This document shows, piece by piece, positions 1 through 9,139 of a DNA stretch of 64,000 bases. Both the position numbers and the translations under genes were made by a program. Each line of letters begins with the position of its first letter. Positions within the stretch are counted from its first letter, which is position 1. The notes under the pieces were generated by a model. It was not told the origin of the DNA. It did not search any database and saw only the letters and a list, made by a program, of their open reading frames with translations. The DNA comes from Schistocephalus solidus. Taxonomy: Eukaryota; Platyhelminthes; Cestoda; Diphyllobothriidea; Diphyllobothriidae. The stretch is taken from the NCBI GenBank assembly GCA_017591395.1, contig WEDG01000461.1:134501-198500 (forward strand), given 5' to 3'.

Positions 1-1889
1 CAGACACAAGTATATTTATCCTTGAACACCTCAAAATGGAAAGTATTACTGGGCTCTCTATGATTGAACCAACGTGCACTTGAGACTATGAAAAGCGATT
101 AAAAATTATCCCAGTTATCCTACTTATAGTGCACACTTCAAACATACAGTTATTATGATATCTCATGAAACGGTAACCGAAAATCCAAACTATGTTTCCA
201 GTAAGAAAAAAATACCTAATTAATGTTGTAATATTAAGTAACCTGCAGCGTAATATTTAGATATTTCAGTTACATTAGAATGCCAGTTTATGACTGAGTT
301 TTTTGTTTGGCCACCGACAAAGCGTTACTCCTTATTCCGTAGGACTCTATCTTGATTTTCAATACCCATTTAAATTTAGACATATAAATTGGGAAAAATA
401 CATAAAAATATCCATTGTAGTACAACTTTAGTAGCAAATAATGTCTTAGATTTTGAACAGTGCGTAATGATGAGATGATGAAAGGGCCATCTATAAATAA
501 TCATATCCATTCACTTATGAAAACTGCTCGGAAATAATACGAAATGGTTCACCCCATCTGAAAAATCCTATGAGCCCTACGTGATCTCTGCCTGTCAGGA
601 ACAAGAAAATGTAGGACTTTTTCAATGGAAATATAACCTAGTAGTTTGGAAGCCCCGAATGCAGGTGCAATAACAGATCAGGTGAAAATCATTTGAGACC
701 AAAAGTTTTTCAAAACCGCAAAATACACTTTCGTCAAGCATCCAAATTTAAGTAGATTTTACTTACTACCCTATGAGAACAATAAAGGATATTTAAATGC
801 ATGAATTTTATAACATAGAACTTAATGTATAAGGGCGTTAAAAGCAAAGTGAAAACTTCCTACTACTTAAGTTTTCAGCTCATACAGAAGTTAGACTTTG
901 CACTAGGTTATAAAACTGTTTCAAAAACCGGCATAATAACGATAATGAAATACTATAGGATTATGTCGCACGATAATTATTATTATAACCTTACTTAGGT
1001 ACTATTTTCTACTCAAAATAAATTTCAGAATTTCGGGTAACATCTCATGAGATAACAGAACTACTGTAGTTGATTTTAAAATTTACGACATTTGCACTAG
1101 TTTCGAACTCTCCATTTTTTGGTATAAGAAAGTAGATTTCACTTCATTTAGACTAAGAAACTGCCAAGTCAAACAAATTTGTAACCCAGTAGTGTATCTC
1201 ACTTATGGAAAAATTTTAAGAGTTCTACACAACAACATGATGAGATTGAATAGAAGTAATTTCGTAATCTCACTGAAGCCCGAAAGCTAGACAAACGTTC
1301 ACTGCTACAGTTAAACTAAACTTAACATATGCTGTCTCCACGTACCAGGCCTAAAAGAGTAACTAGCACGGTGTAAAATTTCTAAGATTTGTCCGAAACT
1401 ACCGAATAGGTACCTCAAATTTATCAGGTTTCTCCTTATGAGAGTTTAACGTACTTGCATTTCATATCAAGCACAAAAGCGCAGACGAGCGGGGAAGAAA
1501 GGAGAGGTTTTATTTCCTTTTAAAATCTTTAATAAGAGTTAGCGCAAAAAATGTGAACAAACGTATGCAGTCAGAGCGCACGAAAATAACAAAATGTAGG
1601 TCTTGATGGTCAGCAAAGGCAAATCAAACTAAGTTGACATCTAAATAGTGTAGCATCAGACGCTAAACTAATAATAAGATCTTCAAGTACAAAGAAAATA
1701 TAATTAAGTGGCAAGGATTGAGAGTTAAGATTTTGATAGTAAGCTGAGTGGTGTCTCCTAACAACGAGGTCCAATAAAACTGTAAAATAACCAGCAAGGG
1801 TTTAATGAAACCCTGGCAATTAACAAAATTAGATATTCTCGGGGCCAGGGGAAGCGAAACTTTTCAAGATATAAAACTAGCGTATTTAC
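1..1889. other. unassigned AT-rich sequence
   Basis: No reading frame with a recognisable product, no tRNA-like boxes and no clear repeat were seen. The composition and frequent stops in all frames suggest intergenic or intronic DNA. Confidence 0.5.
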
Positions 1890-1970
1890 AAAAACGCGCA
1901 TGGATGAACCGATTTCTTCCCAGCTGCGCCATACACCGTCACAAAATCGGCAAACACGTGTCTGGTCTTC
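1890..1970 (+). ncRNA. decayed hammerhead ribozyme copy (1.9 kb)
   Basis: A diverged plus-strand relative of the ribozyme in the 5.5-8.1 kb array. The order of parts is kept: TGGATGA at 1901-1907 in place of CUGANGA, stem II ACCGA at 1908-1912 against TCGG at 1947-1950, then CAAA instead of GAAA, the palindromic CACGTG (stem III) at 1955-1960, TC, and a TGG start of stem I. The first two core bases and the G of GAAA are altered, so self-cleavage is unlikely. Sequence after the ribozyme resembles that after the 17.4-kb copy, so both seem to be remains of one longer element. Confidence 0.55.
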
Positions 1971-1989
1971 TAGTGTGGTAATTCAATCA

Positions 1990-2235
1990 ACATGCGTGCA
2001 TTGTTGAGTGATTGTTGGCAGCTTGTAAATCTGACCAAGTTATTTCGCTGAATTTGACGAATTTTAGCTTTAAATATTACTATGCACTTTTATATCTAGC
2101 CTGAAAACCTTTGTATGGAAATTTAGTCCAACCTTATAGGCTACTATGTAAAGTAATTTAAAAAAACATTTCAAAGAGCAGAAACCACCAAAAACACGTA
2201 TAGTTCCTTGCTAACGGCAGAGGTACTGGTGAAAT
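1990..2235 (+). repeat. left arm of foldback repeat
   Basis: Read forward, this segment matches the reverse complement of about 2604-2795 with scattered differences. Shared landmarks are TATCTAGCCTGAAAA, CAAAGAGCA(G/A)AAACCACC and GCAGAGGTACT. The arm lies just downstream of the 1.9-kb ribozyme relic and its first part also resembles sequence after the 17.4-kb ribozyme relic. It therefore belongs to the same element family. Confidence 0.65.
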
Positions 2236-2545
2236 GCTCGGAAATACGTATTTCGTTGATGAAATGCCATTGCCTTGGGCAAATGCGAGAGATTCGGCTC
2301 ATAATTGGGTCACCCAATGCTCCTCATGTATTTTCTGGTATGTAAACTCCGGTTTTATTTTGCGTTGTTTAATTTCCAATGCCCAATTTCACAATTTCAC
2401 CAACTTTCAAACTGACTGTGAAAAAGTTTTTTTGAAGGTCTTTCTCCAAGTTCGCGAAAACTTTTCTGGGAATTTAGTCAAGGCAAAATTTAACTGGCGT
2501 TTGTATACAAGATAATGCACGGGGCACACTAGGGACGCACTGACT
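2236..2545. other. spacer of the foldback repeat
   Basis: Sequence between the two inverted arms. It holds a 93-codon plus-strand reading frame (2234-2515) with no recognisable motif, rich in Phe, Cys and Asn and starting at the edge of the left arm. I do not regard it as a gene. Confidence 0.35.
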
Positions 2546-2603
2546 AGCCGAACCCCTCACAGTGGCGAAAGATCGACGAAACACGTGGCTGGGCACTCAT
2601 CTA
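2546..2603 (+). ncRNA. decayed hammerhead ribozyme copy (2.55 kb)
   Basis: The core begins at 2540 with CTGACTA where CUGANGA is expected, so the essential G8 is T. Stem II is GCCGA at 2547-2551 against TCGAC at 2573-2577, with one mismatch. GAAA is intact at 2578-2581 and the CACGTG stem III at 2582-2587. The cleavage dinucleotide UC has become GC, followed by TGGGC. Two essential positions are mutated, so this copy should be inactive. It lies in the spacer side of the foldback repeat, in the same direction as the 1.9-kb copy. Confidence 0.6.
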
Positions 2604-2795
2604 GTACCTCTGATGTCAGTTTGGTAACTACTCATGTTTGTGGTGGTTTTTGCTCTTTGAGGATTTTTAATTTCGTCACATAGAACCCTATAAGCTTGAA
2701 GACAATATTTCCAAATCGAGTTTTTCAGGCTAGATCTAGAAGTCCATAGTAATATCTAAGTTAAAATCTGCGAGTGAAATAACCGTTCAGTGTAT
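2604..2795 (-). repeat. right arm of foldback repeat
   Basis: Its reverse complement matches 1990-2235, including the TATCTAGCCTGAAAA-like stretch (here AGATCTAGCCTGAAAA) and CAAAGAGCAAAAACCACC. Together the arms form an imperfect inverted repeat about 800 bp across. Confidence 0.65.
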
Positions 2796-4954
2796 TGGAA
2801 TGCAAATAGACGAGAGCATTGGAGATATGTTTTGCAGGTACACGTCTCGATACTCTTGACCGGCCTCAAAACCCAGTATTTACTATAATTTTCTGTTAAA
2901 AGATATTTTCAGCTACTGCGTATCCTTTTTCAAAATCCATAATTCAACTAAGTCAAAGGACCTTACGTTTAATAGAATATAAACCTTGGCAGAGAGCTAT
3001 GCCAGAAGTTAATTAGTTGGGCTAAAAATCTTTTCACAATCCCACTAAGAGGAAAAGCCTTGACTGAATTTTGCTGCGTTCTGAAGTCACTGTCAAAAGT
3101 GAAATCAGACAAAATATTTTTTGCAGATATTAGAGAAAAAACAGACGAAGCCTTTTAGTTTCAATCGAATTGCTGATTTCAATTGTCTGTAGGGAAGTTG
3201 CTTTGGCTAGCCAGGCATTAGTTTCAGCAGAAGGTGCTGCTGCGTCCTGAAAGTCCACTTTTATGAAATATTGACTTGTGTCTTAGCATGCTTGTGGCAA
3301 CATCACCCCAGGCGTGGACTGTAACTTACAAACGCCCTAAGGAAATTAATTCCCCTCAAGGAATAGAATTACGTGTCCTCGTGGCAAGGTCAGCATTTGG
3401 ATCAGCCAAAGGTAAATAGGCGAGTAAAATGTGCTCAAAACCGGAAAATGTGTTGCTGAACTCAGGCAGCTAAAATTGCAAGTACAATATAATGTTTGAT
3501 CAATCCGTCCTTCAGAAAGATCTCTTGCCTCTGAAGAAGTGCATATTGAATTTGACACAATTAAAAAGTTAAACTCCAAGTGCAAGAGGGAAAAGGTTAT
3601 TTTTTCCTTTCTAGGTTGGAAACTACATCTAAAAGGACAGTTCTATTTACTGTAGTAAGTGAAAATTAAGTGTTTTTTTACCAGTATCGGAGATTTACCA
3701 ATTACACAGTCAAGTTGCTCGCGTTTGTCTCCTCCCAAGTCAATAGTGCCAGAGACTGGCATCTGTTATCGGTACTGGTGAAGAAGGTTGAGTGGACTTT
3801 GAATATTTTGAATTGCCTCTGGAAATATCTAAAATGTATCGAAGAAGGCTTTCTTCGGGGTCGCATTGTGCCTCTATCGAATGCTTATTTATGGAAGTGC
3901 CAAGTTTATGATAGATTTTAACAGTATTTCGTCAGGCTACGATATTCAAGAGCGATTTTCTTGTGATTTCTCGATGTAATGCTGGAGTAGTGACTAATGT
4001 GGAGGATGATATTAGTGCATAGAAAATGTATCGTCTTCTAATATTTTAATCTGGAAAGACTCTACCAAGGGGCGGATGGGTATATAGCAGAATTTCTCTT
4101 TCGTTAAACATATCCTTGGTCACCAAGGTGCGACGTCGCTCATGACCAAGGACCCGAAAACCAATGTTACCACGAAATGTTCGGATAAAGACTCATTTTT
4201 ATCGTGGCGGATATTCAGCCTATTCTGACCCGGAAAACAGGGAACGGTCTCCCAGTTAAATAGCAAAAATTGCACTAACTTTGCAATACAGCGAAGAAAC
4301 AACAAAGTGCAGTGTGATGCTGTGATCAAATTTCGTTTTCGACCGCAGGATGGTGAATCTTAAATTTCACTAAATATACTCACTACTATGTAAAACAGCG
4401 AAGATTAAGGGCTATAGAAATAAAGACATTCAAGCGGTAGCGTAATTAGGCGGTATTATAAAATCTTTCCAGCCCAAAAGACTTGACGAAAGCACACAAA
4501 AGAAAATAACAACGAAAGGAATGAATGAGAAATCCCAATAAAATTCATCCACAGAGATACCTACGGCTTAGGTTTCAGATCACGTGGCCATATCCAGCGT
4601 TAGCGGAAAGGAATGGGGACTATAAATGAGCCATAGAGGGCGATCAATACCATGACAGACCAGGAAAGGATCTGGTTTACAACAAAATAACCCGCAAACG
4701 GGCAAGTGACGGTGCCAATAAGATGCCCATCAACTCCCCGATGCAGACCTTTAAGCAGGCTGTGGGAAATATCCAACATCTGGAAAGGAGTGGACTTTAC
4801 CAAAAAGTGCAAGACTTCAGCTCATTTGACAAAGCCTTTTCTCTGAGACTTCGGAAACATATACCCGTCTTTGATGAAATAAATCTTTCTTTCAGTAATT
4901 TCATTTCCGAGCTATGATTTGAAATTTCTACTCGCATAACATTATAACCGAAAA
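2796..4954. other. unassigned sequence
   Basis: Short open frames at 3346-3585, 3670-3921, 4120-4329, 4600-4812 and 4723-4917 show no known motif, repeated structure or convincing splice context. Nothing here can be supported as a gene. Confidence 0.4.
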
Positions 4955-5114
4955 AACAAGCCCATGGCTCAAAGGATAGGGCATTGGTTTCCTAACCAAC
5001 AGGTCGTGGCTTTGATCCTCGGTCGGTGCACCACCTGGAGTTGGGTATGGTTGGCTGGTAATGGCTAATGAGCCAGAAATGGCCATTCTGGTCACCCTTG
5101 TCTTTGTTGGTTCC
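4955..5114 (+). repeat. tRNA-derived SINE, copy 1
   Basis: The head is tRNA-like: an A-box-like TGGCTCAAAGGATAGGGC, an anticodon arm TTGG..CCAA around TTTCCTAA, and a B-box-like GCTTTGATCCT. The body has landmarks TGGGTATGGTTGGCTGGTAA, GAAATGGCCATTCT and CCTTGTCTTTGTTGG. Minus-strand relatives lie at 19724-19891, 20031-20198, 14473-14580 and, as a fragment, 58074-58110. The polymerase III boxes suggest a SINE mobilised in trans. A retroelement end follows directly at 5150. Confidence 0.75.
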
Positions 5115-5149
5115 ACCTATTTGGATGGGAGGATACCCACATCGTTGGC

Positions 5150-5353
5150 GCCTGCCCAACAAGAAGAGGCCGCGAATTCCTGGAGGCAATGCACTCAGAC
5201 GAGGCATGCATTAACAGGCATATCGATTTAGATGCCAATTACAAAATTTCTCAAGGTCAAGTGGAGGCGAAAACAGCCACTATCGATCAGATAACTTCAA
5301 ACTCCGGATGTCTATTGGCTCAAACTTTAGCCAACCATAGAATCTTGTGCTAG
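5150..5353 (+). pseudogene. GIY-YIG end of a Penelope-like retroelement
   Basis: An open frame without its own start runs 67 codons to TAG at 5351. Early in it are GREFLEAMHSDEACINRHIDL, which resembles the C-terminal part of GIY-YIG endonuclease domains of Penelope-like elements (usual pattern RE..EAWHS...SINRHIDLP..Y). The Trp of EAWH is Met here. Only the 3' end of the element is present, as expected for 5'-truncated retroelement copies. It directly follows SINE copy 1. The assignment rests on remembered family pattern and was not searched. Confidence 0.5.
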
Positions 5354-5505
5354 GCATTATTTAAGGTTAACTGTTTTCTGTACATCTCCCATTTGTCTGA
5401 CGACGAACTGGGGCACCAGATTCGAAAATTTACACAATAAAGTTATTTTGTTCCCAAAGAACTCAACTTTATTTAATTAAATTTCTTGGGATGCCGATAT
5501 TTCAG
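5354..5505. other. unassigned spacer before the array
   Basis: Short AT-rich spacer between the retroelement relic and the TA microsatellite; no feature seen. Confidence 0.4.
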
Positions 5506-5526
5506 TACATATATATATATATATAT
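5506..5526. repeat. (TA)n microsatellite
   Basis: About ten AT dinucleotides directly abut the first unit of the 354-bp array. Confidence 0.9.
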
Positions 5527-5564
5527 GACAAAGACGTTATACCGTACTTCCGACATAGATACTA

Positions 5565-5653
5565 GCTAAAAGCCCAGACACGTGTTTCGCCGATGTTTCT
5601 GCTGCTGTGTGACACAGCAACGAGGGGTTCGGCTCCTCAGTGGGTCCCCCAGC
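5565..5653 (-). ncRNA. hammerhead ribozyme, array unit 1
   Basis: On the minus strand: stem I strand GCU..ACCCA, core CUGAGGA (5634-5640), stem II GCCGA (5629-5633) with UCGGC (5589-5593), core GAAA (5585-5588), stem III CAC/GUG (5579-5584), UC, then UGGG..AGC closing stem I. The predicted cut lies between 5577 and 5576. Stem II continues into an inner hairpin UGCUGUG-UCA-CACAGCA. Every invariant core base is present (N7 is G). The minimal three-pair palindromic stem III is the type I form known from schistosomes and Penelope-like elements, thought to work as a dimer. Confidence 0.8.
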
Positions 5654-5918
5654 GTTCTCTATGCGGTTTCTGGTATATGGACTCCAGAGAATAATCGGGT
5701 AAATAATTTCTGAAATTATTAAGTGCAGGACATGGAGTCAGGTGATTCGGACATGACTTTTTAAGGTCAGACCCGAAATTTAAATGAACATTTGGGTCGA
5801 AGACAATCAACCACTGTGGAATAACCACGTAATGCCCATTCTACAAACAAGTAGTACTACAAGTAGTATGAATCTTATATGACAAAGACGTTATACCGTA
5901 CTTCCGACATAGATACTA

Positions 5919-6008
5919 GCTAAAAGCCCAGACACGTGTTTCGCCGATGTTTTCTGCTGCTGTGTGACACAGCAACGAGGGGTTCGGCTCCTCAGTGGGT
6001 CCCCCAGC
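5919..6008 (-). ncRNA. hammerhead ribozyme, array unit 2
   Basis: Core, stems and cleavage site as in unit 1, with one extra U in the stem II loop. The predicted cut at 5931/5930 is 354 nt from the cut in unit 1. Confidence 0.78.
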
Positions 6009-6272
6009 GTTCTCTATGCGGTTTCTGGTATATGGACTCCAGAGAATAATCGGGTAAATAATTTCTGAAATTATTAAGTGCAGGACATGGAGTCAGGTGA
6101 TTCGGACATGACTTTTAAGGTCAGACCCGAAATTTCAATGAACATTTGGGTCGAAGACAATCAACCACTGTGGAATAACCACGTAATGCCCATTCTACAA
6201 ACAAGTAGTACTACAAGTAGTATGAATCTTATATGACAAAGACGTTATACCGTACTTCCGACATAGATACTA

Positions 6273-6360
6273 GCTAAAAGCCCAGACACGTGTTTCGCCG
6301 ATGTTTCTGCTGCTGTGTGACACAGCAACGAGGGGTTCGGCTCCTCAGTGGGTCCCCAGC
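6273..6360 (-). ncRNA. hammerhead ribozyme, array unit 3
   Basis: Intact core. One G fewer in the G-run of stem I, a place without pairing constraint. Predicted cut at 6285/6284. Confidence 0.78.
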
Positions 6361-6626
6361 GTTCTCTATGCGGTTTCTGGTATATGGACTCCAGAGAATA
6401 ATCGGGTAAATAATTTCTGAAATTATTAAGTGCAGGACATGGAGTCAGGTGATTCGGACATGACTTTTTAAGGTCACACCCGAAATTTCAAATGAACATT
6501 TGGGTCGAAGACAATCAACCACTGTGGAATAACCACGTAATGCCCATTCTACAAACAAGTAGTACTACAAGTAGTATGAATCTTATATGACAAAGACGTT
6601 ATACCGTACTTCCGACATAGATACTA

Positions 6627-6716
6627 TCTAAAAAGCCCAGACACGTGTTTCGCCGATGTTTCTGCTGCTGTGTGACACAGCAACGAGGGGTTCGGCTCCT
6701 CAGTGGGTCCCCCAGC
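6627..6716 (-). ncRNA. hammerhead ribozyme, array unit 4
   Basis: Intact core. The outer part of stem I reads AGAU instead of AGCU, which weakens the outer three-pair helix. Predicted cut at 6640/6639. Confidence 0.75.
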
Positions 6717-6981
6717 GTTCTCTATGCGGTTTCTGGTATATGGACTCCAGAGAATAATCGGGTAAATAATTTCTGAAATTATTAAGTGCAGGACATGGAG
6801 TCAGGTGATTCCGACATGACTTTTTAAGGTCAGACCCGAAATTTCAATGAACATTTGGGTCGAAGACAATCAACCACTGTGGAATAACCACGTAATGCCC
6901 ATTCTACAAACAAGTAGTACTACAAGTAGTATGAATCTTATATGACAAAGACGTTATACCGTACTTCCGACATAGATACTA

Positions 6982-7070
6982 GCTAAAAGCCCAGACACGT
7001 GTTTCGCCGATGTTTCTGCTGCTGTGTGACACAGCAACGAGGGGTTCGGCTCCTCAGTGGGTCCCCCAGC
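6982..7070 (-). ncRNA. hammerhead ribozyme, array unit 5
   Basis: Intact core and stems as in unit 1. Predicted cut at 6994/6993. Confidence 0.78.
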
Positions 7071-7337
7071 GTTCTCTATGCGGTTTCTGGTATATGGACT
7101 CCAGAGAATAATCGGGTAAATAATTTCTGAAATTTATTAAGTGCAGGACATGGAGTCAGGTGATTCGGACATGACTTTTTTAGGGTCAGACCCGAAATTT
7201 CAATGAACATTTGGGTCGAAGACAATCAACCACTGTGGAATAACCACGTAATGCCCATTCTACAAACAAGTAGTACTACAAGTAGTATGAATCTTATATG
7301 ACAAAGACGTTATACCGTACTTCCGACATAGATACTA

Positions 7338-7425
7338 GCTAAAAGCCCAGACACGTGTTTCGCCGATGTTTCTGCTGCTGTGTGACACAGCAACGAGGGG
7401 TTCGGCTCCTCAGTGGGTCCCCAGC
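7338..7425 (-). ncRNA. hammerhead ribozyme, array unit 6
   Basis: Intact core, with one G fewer in the stem I G-run as in unit 3. Predicted cut at 7350/7349. Confidence 0.78.
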
Positions 7426-7690
7426 GTTCTCTATGCGGTTTCTGGTATATGGACTCCAGAGAATAATCGGGTAAATAATTTCTGAAATTATTAAGTGCAG
7501 GACATGGAGTCAGGTGATTCGGACATGACTTTTTAAGGTCAGACCCGAAATTTAAATGAACATTTGGGTCGAAGACAATCAACCACTGTGGAATAACCAC
7601 GTAATGCCCATTCTACAAACAAGTAGTACTACAAGTAGTATGAATCTTATATGACAAAGACGTTATACCGTACTTCCGACATAGATACTA

Positions 7691-7779
7691 GCTAAAAGCC
7701 CAGACACGTGTTTCGCCGATGTTTCTGCTGCTGTGTGACACAGCAACGAGGGGTTCGGCTCCTCAGTGGGTCCCCCAGC
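7691..7779 (-). ncRNA. hammerhead ribozyme, array unit 7
   Basis: Intact core and stems as in unit 1. Predicted cut at 7703/7702. This is the last complete ribozyme of the array. Confidence 0.78.
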
Positions 7780-8093
7780 GTTCTCTATGCGGTTTCTGGT
7801 ATATGGACTCCAGAGAATAATCGGATAAATAATTTCTGAAATTATTAAGTGCAGGACATGGAGTCAGGTGATTCGGACATGACTTTTTAAGGTCAGACCC
7901 GAAATTTCAATGAACATTTGGGTCGAAGACAATCAACCACTGTGGAATAACCACGTAATGCCCATTCTACAAACAAGTAGTACTACAAGTAGTATGAATC
8001 TTATATGACAAAGACGTTATACCGTACTTCCGACAAGTAGTACTACAAGTAGTATGAATCTTATATGACAAAGACGTTATACCGTACTTCCGA

Positions 8094-8644
8094 CATGGCA
8101 GTTCGACCGTCGATTTCGACGAGGTCCACCGTATGCTCCACACCAGGTGGTGCAGGGACGGTGACTTGCGCGTGAATTAGTTTTAAGTGATAGTAGCCTT
8201 GCGCTGCAGCTACTGCATTCTCTCCTCCTCCCCACCTGAGTCCGGTGTCAAGACAGAGTCAAGAAGACCGGAGATGGGAGAGGGCGCAGGTGGCTGGCGC
8301 GGCCTAAGCCGCCCCTGGGCGTGCCACCACACCTGGCTCGGATCCCACGGAGTGGGAGTGCCATAAAGGCCACATTAAGAAGGAGCCATTGCAACCTGAC
8401 TCTCAGTCCGCCAGTCAGCCACTCCACACAAAACACACATTGGGCTGACCACGCGGTCCGAGTTATCCCGTCAGTTGGCAACCTTCCAAGCCACGGCTTT
8501 TAGCGCACCGTGATAGTTTCAAGCGCGTCAGATTGTTTATAGTGAGGAAAATACGCTGAGCTCTCGACCTCACTCTCTCCCACACCCCCACAATCAGACC
8601 ACTGTCCGAGCCAGTCAGTTGCCTGATGTGGGAAGTCAGTTGCC
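8094..8644. repeat. GC-rich dispersed repeat R1, fullest copy
   Basis: The sequence is clearly more GC-rich than its surroundings. Parts recur at 20475-20640 (shared ACCTG, GGTTTTAAGA/GGTGTCAAGA, TAGGCGTGCCAC), 22345-22540 (shared TTTCAACGAGGTCC, GGCAGGGACGGTGACTTGC), 61840-62275 (shared GGACAGAGTCAAGAAGACC, AAGGAGCCATTGCA) and 62330-62455. Short frames on both strands are broken and differ between copies. It begins exactly where the ribozyme array breaks off and ends where a partial ribozyme unit resumes. The class of element is not known to me. Confidence 0.7.
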
Positions 8645-8741
8645 TGCTGTGTGACGCAGCAACGAGGGGTTCGGCTCCTCAGTGGGTCCCCCAGCGTTCT
8701 CTATGCGGTTTCTGGTATATGGACTCCAGAGAATAATCGGG
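8645..8741 (-). ncRNA. truncated hammerhead ribozyme unit
   Basis: This matches array-unit sequence from the inner stem II hairpin through CUGAGGA, stem I and on to the ATAATCGGG end. It lacks the part holding GAAA, stem III and the cleavage site. It therefore cannot cut itself. It is the far side of the array after the R1 segment. Confidence 0.75.
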
Positions 8742-9052
8742 ATCATAATCATTGCCTCGAATCGGAATGCGTCAGTGCTTCATCTTTTAGTATTCGACGC
8801 CACCTCCATATGTTAAGAGGATTTATTAGTTATTTTGACTGTAGCAATTACGGCAGGACATGGAAAGAGGCACTGCCCGTACTACAGGGAAATAAGGGTA
8901 TGAAGTCCGCAATTGTGATATAGTAGGCTAACTGCCCAAGCAGGATTTCCTAACCAATAAATCTAGAATCCACCAGAGAGCTACCAGGATTACATACCTT
9001 GAAAGGTGGGCGGGTAACTTTAGCCAAATGTATTAAATGCATGGATCCCGGT
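8742..9052. other. unassigned sequence
   Basis: A 90-codon plus-strand frame (8651-8923) starts inside the truncated ribozyme unit and shows no motif; no gene is supported. Confidence 0.4.
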
Positions 9053-9139
9053 GGGGCCTAATAGCTCAGGTGGCTAGAGCATTAGCTGTGCTTATGCTTT
9101 CCCATTGATAGAGTGGATTCCAATCCCACCGAGGCCACC
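9053..9139 (+). tRNA. tRNA-like sequence, likely pseudogene or SINE head
   Basis: Acceptor strands GGGGCCT (9053-9059) and AGGCCAC (9132-9138) pair with one mismatch. The A box is TAGCTCAGGTGGCTAGAGCA with a good D arm. The B box GATTCCAATCC sits in a T arm TGG..CCA. The anticodon region does not form a clean five-pair stem and the stretch before the T arm is long. No unambiguous anticodon can be read. It is probably a tRNA-derived relic, not a working gene. Confidence 0.45.

Larger units (their letters stand above)
5527..8093 (-). repeat. 354-bp tandem array of hammerhead ribozyme units
   Basis: Units begin with GACAAAGACGTTATACCG at 5527, 5881, 6235, 6589, 6944, 7300 and 7653. An eighth start at 8007 is cut short after 34 bp and is followed by another short partial unit from 8067. 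Spacings are 353-356 bp and units are nearly identical, differing by single bases and small indels, so the array is young or homogenised. Each full unit carries one hammerhead ribozyme on the minus strand. The rest of the unit includes an imperfect palindrome AATAATTTCTGAAATTATT and a CCACGTAATG stretch also seen in small dispersed elements. Minus-strand frames of up to 96 codons inside units are broken by indels between units, so the array is most likely a non-coding RNA source resembling animal retrozymes. Confidence 0.9.

Noticed and set aside
5637..7600. Minus-strand reading frames of 63 and 96 codons starting MVIPQWLIVF in array units 1 and 6
   Set aside because: They read through the repeat unit on the ribozyme strand, but single-base indels break them in the other units and no motif is seen; they are by-products of the repeat.
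5527..8093. CRISPR-like regular repeats
   Set aside because: Units are 354 bp and contiguous, without unique spacers, and the genome is eukaryotic.
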